NCBI GenBank assembly: GCA_036971475.1 | Contig: JBAIZL010000006.1 | Span: 4,998,501 to 5,062,500 of the forward strand | Length of the DNA stretch: 64,000 bases | Source: Prosapia bicincta | Taxonomy: Eukaryota > Arthropoda > Insecta > Hemiptera > Cercopidae | Direction of reading: 5' to 3' | Shown here: positions 51,980-64,000 of the stretch, piece by piece | Layout of the letters: each line of letters begins with the position of its first letter | Numbering within the stretch: position 1 is the first letter of the stretch | The notes under the pieces: generated by a model | Databases searched by the model: none | Seen by the model: only the letters and a program-made list of their open reading frames with translations | Told to the model about the DNA's origin: nothing | Made by a program: the position numbers and the translations under genes

Positions 51980-54900
51980 CTGAAACATGTACGATATGTC
52001 AAAACAACTAATACAAACATTAATAAATTAAATAAAATAAAAACTATAATGTTTCAGCTTCTACACGATACCTAGATAATCAGGAAGCTTCTTCTGACCG
52101 GCTTTCAAAGCCGGCCAGTGATAAACTATGACTCGTATAGTAGGCACTCTCCCACATCACTGCAAATTTTAATTTAAATTTTAATTTAAATTTTAATTTA
52201 AATTTTAATTTAAATTTTAATTTAAATTTTAAACAATATATTATTAAAAATTTCAATTTTTAAAGAGAATGAGATCACAATTAAACAAAATGTTTTATTT
52301 ATTATTATAGATATAATTTTCGAATATTACATTTTTATATTTACTTATAATTTGTTTGCCCCTAAATACAACGCATTTCGTTCAAGTTTCGATTCAACTT
52401 TTCTTCAAAATTGTATGTAAAGTTTTGTGTTTTTCAAAATTTCCTTTAGAATTTTTTAAAAAATAATTATTTTTTTAACTTATTTATTTAACTTAAATAA
52501 GTATAATGTTATAAACTACAAACAAAACTAATCACTGTAAAGTAAAACGGACATCTTCAAACTAACATAGGAATACATTTTTTTTTCATAACACAGCATG
52601 GAATAAAAAAAATATTAGTACTGTACATGTATCAAGTAGAAGCTGATGCTAGTAGATAGGAAAATATCTCATTTTCTAGAATATCTCAATAAAGATTAGC
52701 TTTGTTAACCTCATTTATACATGCGCTTAGAGAGAGAGAGAGCCTATTAAATTTAGAATATGGTTAGCATCCAAGGTAAAATTTGCAATGTTGTAAACTT
52801 TATCTACTAGAGGACCAAAGAATAATTTAATAATTATTAAATGCACTTTTGTCATTCATTACATATATAGTCTCAAATCATAGCACATGTCCCTACTATG
52901 TTAATGCTTGAAATTGTATACTTTTTTAAATTCATTGTTGCTCAACTTTATTCTTTTGTTGAAACCTGGTAATAATATGTTTTAACTTGCATTAATTTAT
53001 AATTAAAGTTAATTTTTTTAAACTTACTGAGACAAAACCTTTTAGACCAGAACCATCTGTATTTATATTAGATTATTAACCAATATGTGTTATTGAGCTT
53101 GGCAGCAATGATTTTGAAAACAACTATTTAATATTGCTTGTTGTAATCATCTTGAGTTCACTGATTAAACTATAATTAAATGAAATTGCTAGAGGCTTTA
53201 CTTCGTAAAAGGAGCGATTGTTTCGAGACACATCAGCAGACGTATTCACTTAGTTAAGGATCATTTAATAATATAAGTATTTAATAATGAGACTAAAGTT
53301 TTTATATGATTTGTGTGTATATTGAGATTGTTCTTTAGATGTGTTTTTATTTGGATTTCTGGTAGGGTGTATTTGAAAATTTGATCTATGGTGTCAAGAT
53401 TTTTTTGTTGATGTTGAGTTTAATATCTGTGTAGCTCTGGTCTGTTTCTATTATGTGGTTATAAAAAGTTGAGTCAGCATAATTTTTAATTGAATACAAG
53501 GTGTTCCTTGAACCTTTGTTCAGAACTACAGCTATTTGCCTAATGTTAAGTTTACAGAATTAGAATCTGTAAAATTTTGTTTACTTTGTCAGAACTAGTT
53601 TAGAATGTAGCTTAGAGTTTTCCTTTTTTGTTTGTATTGTCCTAAATGGTCTAATGCGTTTATTTTGAATGCAATCTTTTACTTTATTTATTTTAAGTTT
53701 CGATGTTATTTACTTTTAATGCCTTGTTTATAAATATTAGTGTGGTAATTTTCTCCCTGTGTCCTTTAGGTTGTAAATTATTGTGATATTGCATCTATTT
53801 CTGTAGGCTAGGATTGACACTAATTATCCTAGTTCAGCCATATGTTCATTGTTCTCAAGACAAAATAATGGAAAACATAACAAAGAACACTAGTGGAATA
53901 ATAAAGAAAGATTGAAATCTTGTTGCTGTTCATGACGAGCTGGTTGATAATTCTTATTACACTTTTTCTATTACTTGCGACCAGACTTATTGTTAACTAA
54001 AAGTTGTTAATGTTGGAACCTTCATTACGAGGCTGAAGAAGTCGTAAGACGAAAACGTTTCCTCCAAGTGTAAGTTAACAATTTAACAACTTTTAGTTAA
54101 CAAAAAGTCTGGTCGCAAGTAATAGCAAAAGTGTAATAAAAAAGAAACATTAAAAGACTTACAGAATTTGCAAAAATCATGTCAGCGAAAACTGACAAAC
54201 ACTCGTGTCAAGAGGAAATTTTGCGCTACAAAACTGACAATAAATACAAAACATTCGCATTAAGAACCAAAGACATACTGAGGATTATGTTTGTCTTTGT
54301 ACTTTGGAAAGAAGTATCTGATATATTACTACTGTACTCAACATGTTATTAGGAATAAAACAACACTCCTTCATGTTAAATAAAAAAAAAGTACTGGTTT
54401 GTCGTTACTCCTTCGGGCCAAATTAACAAATGACATACCAGCACGTCATTATTTCTTTCCCAATAAAAGTCATAATCTTCAAAGGGTTATTTAACCATGG
54501 GGTCTGAGTTGATAATGGGACATATCTCCTGAAACAAATGTTTACATTTAGTTTAAAAAAGTGCCTACATGCTACTATAGGAAGTTTTTAAATATTACAG
54601 TGTGTGTTACAGTATGTGACTTAGACAGTATTTAAACTTTCAAAACCTTCATTTATTCCATTTCTAATTTAAAGTAAAACTTTTTTTCTATCATTTTGGT
54701 TGTCATTTTAAATTTTTTTAAAATTATTTAGGGTAACATACTTGAGCTCCAAAAAAGACAGCAACCCATAAGTTTCCTTCAATGTCAATGGTCATTCCAT
54801 CAGGAAAACCCTGTATTTTATTTGCTTTAAAATCAAATACAGTTTTCTCGTTGGCTGAAACAAACCAATTCTTTTCATAATATTATAGCATGAGCTCTCT

Positions 54901-56778
54901 TATTTACTAATATATTAAATACAATATTCATTCATTCAGGAAGGAGATAACATCATGGTTGAGGTGATGGATATTTGAAGGATATCTTATTTGTAAAATA
55001 AGAGTATTTTATGAATATAGTAACATTTTTTAAATAAGAGAAAACAAAATTCTAAAGGAAAGAAACAATATTCTCGTAGAGCATAGTAAAACATTGTATA
55101 TTTAAAAATGTTGAACACAAAAAATATTCATATCAGGTAGAAAAATTGTATTACAGAATTTTTTTATAATGCTGGTGATCAGTATAAGAAATTAACAAGC
55201 CATATGCAGTACTTGGAGTTGCCATTCTTACTACAGCCTCCAAATATAAATAATTCCATCTTGATCATGTACTTTATTTAGATTCATTTAAGAGAAAGTT
55301 TGTTCACAAATATAGGTTAAGCTACAGTGTACTCATTATTTCTTGGGAAATTTTTTTAAATTTCCATGTTTTTCCTTATTCAATTGCTAATAAAAAAATT
55401 TTCTCGATATTTGTTGTGTGATTCATTACATTGTAAATTAATTATTTCTAATTGTACAACAATATGGCATCATCTATATAAACAGAAAAATGATTTTATA
55501 TAATAGATAAAGTCATCTTATTCATTTTAGTAAACAATTGAATCTCTGCTTGAAATCTGTCCTTAGACCAGGGATATTGTTATTAAATTTGTGAATCTTT
55601 TCTATTGAAATATTTAAAGATACAGGTTTTAACAAAGTAAAGGAATCAAATTTGCATTCAAGTTATAAATTAATTGAATAATTATTTTATTTTCATAAAG
55701 GCTTTTTAAAATAACCTATTTTAATAATAATTTTGAAAATGTTAACCTCCCGAAATCATACTATATACTGTTGTGGCACTTAAAATCAACGGAATGTTGG
55801 TAAGCTGTTTTATTCAAAAATAGTGTGAAATGTGTTTTTTGTTAAACACAAATTTAGTAGCTAATTTAGCAATGTAATTAACAATAAACCAACCATTTTT
55901 ATTAAAAAATTGAAATAAAATATTATAAATTTCTTATTTGTCCACTCAAATAAGTAATATATATATGTAAATGCCTTTAAAAATAACTATGAAATATTCT
56001 TCTTTACAAAAATAATAGTGAATACTACTTCTCATTGCTAATAGGGGAGTAAATTGTTATTATTGATTGTTATAAAATTCATAGGTGCACATGCTCCGTG
56101 TCCCCGACTATGTCCTTGCTTTTTCTACATTTTAAAAATGTGTTAAATGATTTTAATTAATTTACATGTACATTTAGCTTACTTAATTAAAACATTAGAA
56201 ACAAGTATTATTATTTGGAGGTCTTGAGTTTTATTAAACTATATTAAGAAAATACCTAAAAATACTACAACATTCATGTAATATTTAACTTATGATTTAC
56301 AACATTAATGACTATAGAAGCAAAGTTAATTTTGGATTAAGGAGGATTGAATTGTGTTTAGATCCAGGCTCATTATTCACTGAAACATTTCAGTATTTAT
56401 TCATAGTTAACTAATGAAAATGAAATTTTTAAACTAGACAACTAAAATTAAGATTAAAAAATGGCAGAAGATGGAATTTCCACAATTAATAATAATAATA
56501 AATTAATAATATATTCACATGATCATATATTGTTTTAATTAATCAAGTACACATACTAATATTTCCTGTTTCATTATTATAGTCGTAACTATCAATCCTA
56601 AATTTCAGGGTATCTATGTAGTAGAACTTTTTCCTGTCAGGACTCCAGGCAAGACCATTGGATAAGGTTATATTTTTCAACTGCTTGGAAATACTCTTGT
56701 CTTTGTTAACTCGATATAAAGCACCCTTTTCAGGTACAAATTCATTTGGCTTTCCTTCAACTTCTGGTCCCATTGAAC
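51749..56778 (-). CDS. SMP-30/regucalcin-like protein, gene B (last three exons)
   Basis: Exons 56557-56778, 54742-54854 and 51749-51979 (222, 113, 231 bp) match the last three exons of gene A in length, phase and motifs, with GT-AG borders. Family residues NGLAW (Asn), PDGMTID (Asp) and the C-terminal TSACFGG, ELYVTSA and TNLGVKGF are kept. The first two exons, with the GEGP and RLNDGK sites, are not visible between 56779 and 64000. They may lie beyond the window or be lost. No stop or frameshift breaks the visible exons, so I treat it as a probable functional gene cut by the window edge. Same strand as gene A, so a tandem duplication now separated by repeats. Confidence 0.82.
52165..52231. 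repeat. 12-bp tandem repeat (TTTTAATTTAAA)
   Basis: About five and a half copies in the last gene B intron. Confidence 0.85.
53130..53260. repeat. IR-3 family remnant
   Basis: Flank TGTAATCATCTTGAGTTCAC and one arm (GAGGCTTTACTTCG, CACATCAGCAGACGTATTCA) of the palindrome seen at 7761 and 11673. The second arm is missing. In a gene B intron. Confidence 0.55.
53330..53640 (-). pseudogene. Decayed PLE GIY-YIG remnant in a gene B intron
   Basis: The minus strand contains [21 protein letters not shown] and words around KLNINKK, matching the nuclease distal half of PLE-2-like elements. Other blocks are lost to frameshifts. Confidence 0.45.
53950..54142. repeat. Inverted repeat flanking a hammerhead candidate (AACGTT type), second copy
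   Basis: Left arm TTATTACACTTTTTCTATTA and TTGTTAACTAAAAGTTGTTA; right arm carries the complements. Same design as 27040-27310, here in a gene B intron. Confidence 0.7.
54029..54064 (+). ncRNA. Hammerhead ribozyme candidate (AACGTT type), gene B intron, antisense
   Basis: Stem I GAGG/CCTC, core CTGAAGA (54033-54039), one extra A, stem II GTC-GTAA-GAC, GAA, palindromic AACGTT, cleavage predicted after T54060. Differs from the 27191 copy by one loop base. Confidence 0.58.
54495..54605 (+). mobile_element. PLE-1 terminal-repeat remnant
   Basis: GGTCTGAGTTGATAATGGGA, ATCTCCTGAAAC and GCTACTATAGGAAG in the PLE-1 order, with a decayed centre. In a gene B intron. Confidence 0.5.
54742..54854 (-). 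CDS. Gene B exon with PDG metal site
   Basis: 113 bp, acceptor TTTCAG, donor GTATGT. Contains [21 protein letters not shown]. Confidence 0.86.
54855..56556. other. Gene B intron DNA without recognised feature
   Basis: AT-rich, nothing recognised. Confidence 0.4.
56557..56778 (-). CDS. Gene B exon with NGLAW metal site
   Basis: 222 bp, acceptor TTTCAG, donor GTATGT. Contains [19 protein letters not shown] and [10 protein letters not shown]. Confidence 0.86.
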
Positions 56779-57519
56779 CTGAAACAAAATTTATTACTAA
56801 AATTCCAAAAATATATCAGTTTGGTTTAGTTTATTTGAAACATTATCATTGCTCTTAAATAATTCATTGTATTTTACAGTATTGTAGCTTCTTATCATTT
56901 TGAAAAGACGAGGTTTGAAGAACTGTTTAAAAACCAAGTTTATTTGAAACTATTTTTCAAAATAAAATATATTTTTAGAGTAAAGTAACGCCTGATTTTA
57001 AAAAACACACACACACTCGTAGCATGCATACTCAAATACACCCACTATGACATATGATTTCATGGACAAATAATTTCTATTTTTTAAAGACAACGAATTT
57101 AAATTGGTTCTTAATTTACTAAATTATAAAAATCTCTGTTGGCAGAATCTAATATAATAAAGTTTGTACTTATTTTTTGGACTCCTGGAATACACTGGTA
57201 TCTGCCGGTTTACTGCTTCACTTCACTTTTACACAATAATTACCTTTACTTCCCCAATTTCTTTATTATCTTCTTAATTCATTACTCGTCACTCTTTTAG
57301 AATTTTTATACATAAATAACTAATAAATTCCTTTTACAATTCCCTTAACTCTTCTCAACAAATTAACCCTTTTTAAACATTTTCTTGTAACTTGTCACCT
57401 CCCAATACGTTTGCACCTTTCCGAAGTTCTCCAAAACTTAGCTCGCTTTGCCCGATGATTTTAGTTTTTAAGAATAAGCACAATATCCCTACCTTAAGTA
57501 TTTCAGCAAATCAGATTTA

Positions 57520-57875
57520 ACTTTTTAAAATTTTTAACACCTGTCGTTCGGCTAATGGTTTCTGTTATTTCTGTGGGTTTCTCACACACCTTTCCAAATT
57601 ATATGATTCCCACACTGTAACAGGTGTTACTTTCCCATGCTTTTCTTGGTTTTCCTGAAATACTTAAATCTTAGAAATATCTGCTGCCTTCTTTTGTCAA
57701 CAAGTCCAACGACACGGGTTTATTACCCCAACCAAAATATACATTGGTTAGCCCTCTTTGTCGCTCTTTTAGCACTCTACTTTGGTTACTTCTTTCTTAA
57801 TATTTCTACTTATTATTATTATTTTGAGTACTAACTAGTTTTATGCTATAAGCCTCATATGTTTATGTTATAGAG
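57520..57875 (-). repeat. LTR-like direct repeat, left copy
   Basis: About 350 bp repeated at 59905-60262, sharing CACTGTAACAGGTGTTACTT, GGTTTATTACCCCA and CCTCATATGTTTATGTTAT. Clearly diverged from its partner, hence old. It would be the 3' LTR of a minus-strand element. Confidence 0.65.
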
Positions 57876-58275
57876 TCCCCAGAATTTTAAAATTAATTTT
57901 CTTTGATTCCTTAAATTTTACATTTTACAGTATTTACATATTATGACATCAAAGAACAATTTGTTTTGTAAATTCTTACACCCAATTTTACGTTTACTAA
58001 ATAAATTTATTTTTACTATAATAAAATACTTAATATACCCTTGTTCATTATTGAGTCTGATCATAATGCTATTGTTCCTATTATGATCCTAGTAGCCATC
58101 TTACTATTGTTAAAAAAAGGAACCCTTGTCACTCAATTCGATTACAATCATTTACTTTAAGTTTTTCCCTTTTATTTATTTTTGTACGAATACATATAAT
58201 TTTCCTTTAGACAATTATTTAATTAATTAATATTGGTTCATGAAACTTCTTTTACATTTAAATTTACTCTTAAAT

Positions 58276-58623
58276 CTAACAACATTTTATGAATGTGAGT
58301 TGATAACTGCTATTATTAAGACAATGTTTAATTGCATATTGCCCTTCATAAATTTCAAAGAATTTACTGTATTTTCTCCCCGCCAAATTTGATACATTGT
58401 TGATGTATACTAAATCTTCAACTTGATAATTTGTAGGATGATGCTTTTGGTTAAATTTGTCCACACATTGTTCATCTCTCTTTCTCTTAATCTGTAAATG
58501 TTTTTTTGTTTCACTGGTTAATTTAACTGGTTTATTTAGTTTCTTTGTAGCACAAATCTTATTTCCGTAAATATCAAAGGAAGTATTATATTGGTCTAGT
58601 GAATATTGTTTACAAAGGGCCAA
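58276..58623 (-). pseudogene. Ty3/gypsy-type integrase C-terminal fragment
   Basis: An open frame with KRKRDEQCVDKFNQKHHPTN, YQVEDLVYI, then GRKYSKFFEIYEGQYAIKHC and NSSYQL. This is the layout of the gypsy integrase C-terminal region (basic helix, V-GDLV strand, G-Y-I, N-YEL). Upstream catalytic parts are absent. Confidence 0.6.
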
Positions 58624-59904
58624 AACCAGTGTTGCATTATTTCTTCAGAGTTCTCTGTCCTTAAGTTATTTCGGGTGTTTTCCTCTCTCAAATGGTGTAT
58701 TTTCATTTCTATCTTAAAATTGACCATGCCCATTGTCTTGATAACTGAAACTGTTGTTTTTGTTGAAAGTGAAATTCTATAATTAGGTTCACAAATTAGC
58801 TCTAGTGATTAGAGGTACGGCAACATTTGGGTCAAAATGTTATGCCAGTTACCTAATTATTAATTCATCTGTTATTCTAGGGGATATCCCTTGAAAATAC
58901 AATAAATTTGGTTCGACGCTATCTATCATATTGACATGTCCCCTATAATCATATTTCCCAAACTCTAACTGGTCTCTAGCCCTACCTTGAATTATTTCAT
59001 CCAAAACTTTTCTTTAAATGCTTATATAAAGTCCGTAAATTCCTTAAAATTTCCAGAATAAAGTCTCCACCAAGTTAAAGCCTGCCCTCGTAGATGTAGC
59101 TATCCAGTCTGAATCATTTCTCTGATAAAGTTTTAAATGTTAGTTATGTCTTGAAGGAAAACTATAGGTGCTCACTCTTCCCCAGTGAAAATTATGTTAA
59201 TTTCTACTGGACTTGCAATTGTGTTTTCCTTTTGAGTTCTTAACTGACTTCTCAACTAACTGTGAAATCACCTTAACTGACTTCTGATTTATATAAGGTG
59301 TTTGTCTAACTGTTTTAACTTAGGGTTGTCAGTAATACATTCTTCGATGTTAATTTTGACTGTGTCTAAGTCTCCTGTTTTGTTTATGGTGTTGATCTGC
59401 GCATTTATTTTCCATGTCCTCTAATTTACTTTGTAATTTATTTTCTAAACTGTCAATACAACTTTTCTATGTTATTTATTTGTTTATTTTGGTGTGTCCG
59501 TGTTTGTTGTTCAGATTCTGTGATCTTTTCTTCGATCGTCTCATAAATTTTGTTCGGTTGTATCGATTTTATTGTTTAACCCTAAGGTTTCATTCTTCCA
59601 TTCTTGCTTATCATTAACTAATCTTTACTGAATTTCTTTTAAAATTCTTCATAATTTTTATTTATTTTATCTATTTTGTCGCTAGTTTTATCTAATTTGC
59701 TATTTAAATCTTGTGTAGTTTTATCTAACTTACAGTCCCTAATTTCTCTATTCAATTATTAGTTTTATCTATCCCATCAGTTAAATCTTTGTTAGTTTTG
59801 TCTACTTTGGTATTTTGCTCTTTAAACTGTGCACTTATGAATTGGATTAGCTGTATCATATCTACTCCGGAGTTTATGCTAGTCCCTACATTTGTCTCTT
59901 AATT

Positions 59905-60262
59905 TTCTAAAATTTAGAACGCCTAACGTTCGGCCAACGATTTCTGTTATTTCTGTGCATTTCTCACGCACCTTTACAAATTGTATGATTCCCACACTGT
60001 AACAGGTGTTACTTTCCCATGATATCCTTGGTTTTCCTGAAGTAGTTAAATCTTAGAAATATCTGTTGCCTTCTTTCTAAACAGGTTCCCACAACACTGG
60101 TTTATTACCCCAGCCAAAATATACAGTAGTTGAGTCCTCTTTGTCAGTCTTTTAGTACGCTACCCTTGTCACTCTTTTCTTAATATTTCTACTTACTATT
60201 ATTATTATTTTGAAAACTAACTAGTTTTATACTAAAAACCTCATATGTTTATGTTATAATAT
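59905..60262 (-). repeat. LTR-like direct repeat, right copy
   Basis: Partner of 57520-57875. For a minus-strand element this is the 5' LTR. Confidence 0.65.
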
Positions 60263-60830
60263 AAATAATTAATGCCCCCTCTGGAGAGTTAAAAAAGAAT
60301 TTAGGTTCTTAGAATTATTATTCAATCATACAATTATCCTATTACACTCCCTCAATTAATAATATACCTCTATTTAATTTTCAATGGGTTTCTCTCCAGT
60401 GTATTGTAATTTTAAGTTGATAATAACGATTCTACTTCAACTCACACTTCTCCTTTGTTCTTGGTGTGATATCTGTTAAACTGACCAACTCTCATAACTT
60501 ATAAAGTTCTGAACAAAGCTAAATGATTTTATGCAATTTCGTTAATTTTATTAATAGAAGGATACAGAGAAGCTGTATTATCTAGTCCAGTTTTTGGTTT
60601 TTTATATTTTTTTTCTATAATTAATTGGTCAGTTAGAAATTGTTCAACCATTTATGTTTTAATGTCTTTGGAATAAATCCCTTATTTGCTTTACTCTATT
60701 TTCATTTGTATTACTTCTTCTGCTATATTTATCTTAAAAATTATTAAATGCCTTTATTTTATTATTGAATTATTTGTTTTTCAAGTCCTATAAAATTTTA
60801 TATTATACTAAAATAGTTAAATTATTAGAG
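60263..60830. other. No gene recognised
   Basis: AT-rich, nothing recognised. Confidence 0.35.
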
Positions 60831-60831
<1 letters not shown>

Positions 60832-60863
<32 letters not shown>

Positions 60864-60929
60864 TTATCTAATAAAATCTAGATAATTATATAGATTATAT
60901 ATAGTCTATATATATATATCTTATATATA

Positions 60930-60975
<46 letters not shown>
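60832..60975. repeat. (TA)n tracts with local inverted repeats
   Basis: TA runs separated by repeated ATAGTCTATATATA-type words. Confidence 0.85.
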
Positions 60976-60977
<2 letters not shown>

Positions 60978-61026
60978 TATATATAGATTATATAGATAAT
61001 TAAAATCTAATTTTATTAGATAATTA

Positions 61027-61074
61027 TTTTCCTGAAGATGCTGATACTATTTTATCGGCGAAAAGCTTTGAATA
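61027..61074 (+). ncRNA. Hammerhead ribozyme candidate (AAGCTT type)
   Basis: Core CTGAAGA (61032-61038), one extra T, stem II GCTGATA-CTATTT-TATCGGC (7 bp, one G-T), GAA (61060-61062), stem III palindrome AAGCTT (61063-61068), cleavage predicted after T61069. Stem I is short (TTC/GAA) with mismatches further out. It lies at the outer edge of the inverted repeat at 61090-61612. Confidence 0.48.
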
Positions 61075-61089
61075 AATATATTCATTAAA

Positions 61090-61612
<523 letters not shown>

Positions 61613-61698
61613 ATGTATTAAAAGTAATTATTAAATTAAAAAATTTATTATACATATATATACAGGGTGCGGCAGCATAACTTCCTTTTGTACAAAGG

Positions 61699-62208
61699 AT
61701 GGATGCTAACTCCCATCACACTTCGTGGGGAATTACAGGTACCAACACTAGAGGTGAGGAACTTTTAGCTTATCTTAGCTCTAAGAATTTACTAGTCTTA
61801 AATCAGGGGGAAGAGCCGACTTTTGTCACTAGGGCCAGACAGGAGGTCCTGGACATTACGGTGGCATCGAACCAGACGGCTAGGTATGTACTAAACTGGC
61901 ATGTGTCGGATGAACCATCTTCTTCTGACCACAGACATATTAGGTATGATATCTCTCTAAATCCAGCCATGCTTCGGCCAACCAGGGATCCAAGAAGAAC
62001 AGACTGGGACTCCTACAGGAGGGACCTGGGAGTTCGGATTGAGGAGGCTGGATTGGAGTATGGTGGGAGGAGAGAGCTAGAAGACTCTGCCGCATTGGTT
62101 GGCGAGGCTATAGTAGAATCCTTTACTGATAACTGCCCTCTTAGTGAGGGGAGAAAAGTAGGGGATCCGTCATGCCAAACTTCGGAAGACCACCAGGAGA
62201 CTCTTTAA
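61699..62208 (+). pseudogene. LINE 2 endonuclease C-terminal part
   Basis: Contains MDANSHHTSWG, NLLVLNQGEEPTFV, REVLDITVASN-like RQEVLDITVASN and SDEPSSSDHRHI (the SDH catalytic block). The N-terminal half is missing. A pair of compensating frameshifts between about 62150 and 62226 brings in a TAA at 62206. The original frame is recovered at 62227. Confidence 0.75.
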
Positions 62209-62343
62209 TAGAGCAAAAAAGAACGGGAGTGGGACCAGTATAGGAAAACACTAACCGAATACAACAGGGCAATTAGAGAAGCACGCAGGAAGTCCTGGAA
62301 GGAGTTTTGTCAAGAGATTGACAAAACTCGGGAAGGGGCATGA

Positions 62344-64000
62344 CTGCATAAAGTGCTCTCTAAGGACCCAGTTAACCCGGTGGGGATGCTAAGAACCCCA
62401 CTGGGAAATATAACAAAAACTGCAGGGGAAACTGTGGAAGAATTAATCAGAACACATTTCCCTTCCAGTACCCTGAGGAAACTTGGGGGAGCAGACACTG
62501 AACCAGTTGCCAAACTCTCCACAAGACGTGGTAAGAGGGAGGACTGGGAAGTGGCAAGGAGGATAGTAACTCCACAAAGGGTAAGATGGGCTATTGGCAC
62601 ATTTAAACCCTACAAATCTCCAGGTCCAGATGGGATCTATCCTGTGCTGCTGCAGCAGGGAATGGATTTGCTGGTACTGGTACTTACTAAATTATACAGG
62701 CTAAGCATTGCTTTAGGGCATGTGCCGGCAGCCTGGAAAGCTAGTAAGGTGGTCTTTATACCTAAGCCCACCGGTAACCAATCGGAAGGGAAAGGATACA
62801 GACCTATTACACTCATGTCCTTTGTTCTTAAGGGACTTGAAAAACTGGTTGATAGGCATATTAGGGGGGGGGGTGCTTTGGCCATAAAACCACTGCATTG
62901 GAACCAGTATGCTTATCAACCGGAGAAATCCTGCGAGGGAGCTCTCCATCAAGTGGTTGGTAGGATTGAGCAAATGATCGCCAAGAAAGGTTGTGCCATA
63001 GGTGCCTTCCTCGACATTGAAGGGGCTTTCAATAACCCCTCAGTGGAGACGATGGTAAGTGTTGCAAGACGTCATGGAGTGGATGCAACCACTTGTGGTT
63101 GGATAAGTTCCATGTTAACCAACAGAAGCATTTCTGTAGAGGTGGCAGGGGAGGTCAGAAGGGCGGAGACAAGTCTGGGCTGTGCACAGGGGGGAGTTCT
63201 CTCTCCTCTGTTGTGGTGCCTAGTGGTTGATAACCTTATTGAACTCCTGAATGAACAGGGGTACTTCTGTCTAGGATATGCGGACGACATAGTTGTTCTG
63301 ATCCTGGGCACATTCCCTGATACAGTCCTTGAGGTAATCAGAAATCCTCTACGACTGATTGAAGAGTGGTGTAAAAAGGAGAACCCTAGGGTGAATCCAA
63401 AAAAGACTGCTCTCATTAACTTCACCAGACAGCGAAAAGATCTGACGACCAGGATGCCCCGCTTGTTTGGTGAATACCTTGAGTTTGTGGGGGAGGTGAA
63501 GTACCTGGGAGTTACTCTGGACAGGAAACTCACCTGGAACCCACATCTTGAGAGGACAGTTAACAGGGCCAAAAGGGCACTGATGACTGTGAGAAGAATG
63601 GTGGGTAAGAAATGGGGACTGAAGCCATCAATGATGCACTGGATGTATCTGAGGGTGATAAGACCTATGATTACCTATGGAGCTCTGGTGTGGTGGACAA
63701 AGGCCAACCAGGCACAGACAAGAGCTAAACTGAGCTCTATCCAGAGATTGGCCTGTCTGTGCACACTGGGAACGATGTCAACTACACCAGGTGCCGCAAT
63801 GGAAGTAATGCTTAACCTCCCTCTCCTTGAGCTTGTCCTTAGGGGAGAGGCGAGGCTGGCGGCATGGAGATTGCGCAACTCGAGCAACTGGGCTAACCTC
63901 CCAGATGTCTCGGGACATATGAGTATCGAGTGCGTGGTCAAAGAACCCATCTTGGAAATGGGCAGCGACCACATTACTCGAATGTTTGCACCTGACCAGG
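62344..64000 (+). pseudogene. LINE 2 reverse transcriptase, open to the right edge
   Basis: 552 codons without a stop in the frame of 61699, continuing beyond the window. An in-frame TGA at 62341 (probable CGA change) lies just upstream. RT blocks: GTFKPYKSPGPDGIYP, ASKVVFIPKPTG, YRPITLMSFVLKGLEKLVD, QYAYQPEKSCEGALHQV, GAFLDIEGAFNN, GCAQGGVLSPLLWCL, the catalytic GYADDIVVL, VNPKKTALINF and VKYLGVTLD, then the post-RT block MTYGALVWW-like RPMITYGALVWW. The QGG block reads CAQGG where CPQGG is usual. An RNase H domain, if any, would follow outside the window. Confidence 0.85.

Larger units (their letters stand above)
57520..60262 (-). mobile_element. Internally deleted gypsy-like LTR retrotransposon
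   Basis: Two diverged LTR-like repeats bracket about 2 kb containing only an integrase C-terminal fragment (58276-58623, minus strand). Most of gag and pol is gone. The boundaries are approximate because the repeat ends are degenerate. It lies upstream of the visible gene B exons, where their missing 5' exons would be expected. Confidence 0.55.
61690..64000 (+). mobile_element. 5'-truncated LINE, R1/LOA/Jockey-like, continues past the window
   Basis: Starts abruptly within the APE endonuclease (MDANSHHTSWG) and continues through a complete RT domain to the right edge. It is G+C richer than the surroundings. The clade is uncertain: the RT words GCAQGGVLSPLLWCLVVDNL and GYADDIVVL resemble R1/LOA-type insect LINEs. 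Confidence 0.82.

Noticed and set aside
62310..63974. Several minus-strand frames of 60-166 codons
   Set aside because: They are shadows of the LINE 2 RT frame, which contains all RT motifs in order on the plus strand.

Overview
The window is a stretch of AT-rich, intron- and transposon-dense nuclear DNA from an arthropod, most likely an insect. The evidence is two spliced SMP-30/regucalcin genes with GT–AG introns, of the type that includes insect luciferin-regenerating enzyme, together with the transposon mix: Penelope-like elements, BEL/Pao, mariner, Tigger/pogo, DD82E Sailor-type, hAT-like and two LINE lineages. I see no prokaryotic features, tRNA, rRNA or CRISPR array.

Host genes. Gene A (minus strand, 14112 to 2982) is a complete five-exon SMP-30/regucalcin gene. 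Its exons are 157, 210, 222, 113 and 231 bp, giving 310 codons plus stop with consistent splice phases and all metal/substrate-site residues present. Gene B (minus strand, 56778 to 51749) is a paralogue with the same three last exons (222, 113, 231 bp). Its first two exons are not found before the right edge. The ~37 kb between the two genes is almost entirely repeats.

Mobile layer, left to right: an inverted pair of Penelope-like element (PLE) 3' ends at 1.35-2.54 kb; a decayed Tigger at 4.7-6.3 kb and a decayed mariner at 9-10 kb inside gene A introns; a ribozyme-bearing palindrome at 15.9-16.3 kb; PLE pieces at 17.2-17.9 and 20-20.9 kb; a LINE inserted in a Tigger relic at 23.7-26.7 kb; several PLE terminal palindromes at 27-32 kb, including a 408-bp tandem duplication; a hAT-like miniature element at 33.0-33.7 kb; an almost intact BEL/Pao retrotransposon at 34514-42040 inserted into a PLE; another PLE inverted pair at 45-46 kb; a DD82E (Sailor-type) transposon at 47383-49175 inserted into one arm of a palindrome; a Tigger-type miniature element at 50195-51074; an internally deleted gypsy-like LTR element at 57.5-60.3 kb; and a second LINE whose reverse transcriptase frame is open for 552 codons and runs off the right edge.

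The most interesting layer is RNA. At least a dozen sites on both strands fit a type I hammerhead ribozyme with a very short stem III that is itself a 4-8 bp palindrome (ATGTACAT, AACGTT, ACTAGT, AGTACT, AAGCTT, ATAT), so it could fold productively as a dimer. In three PLE subfamilies the candidate lies just downstream of, and on the same strand as, the GIY-YIG coding remnant. Hammerheads in PLEs are known. The subfamily diversity, a shared extra nucleotide before stem II, a covarying 3-8 core pair in one subfamily, and a 408-bp head-to-tail duplication carrying one copy per unit are what merit attention here. A second notable point is that the BEL element's gag and pol are in one frame separated by a single UGA in the context UGA CUAG, a known readthrough context.
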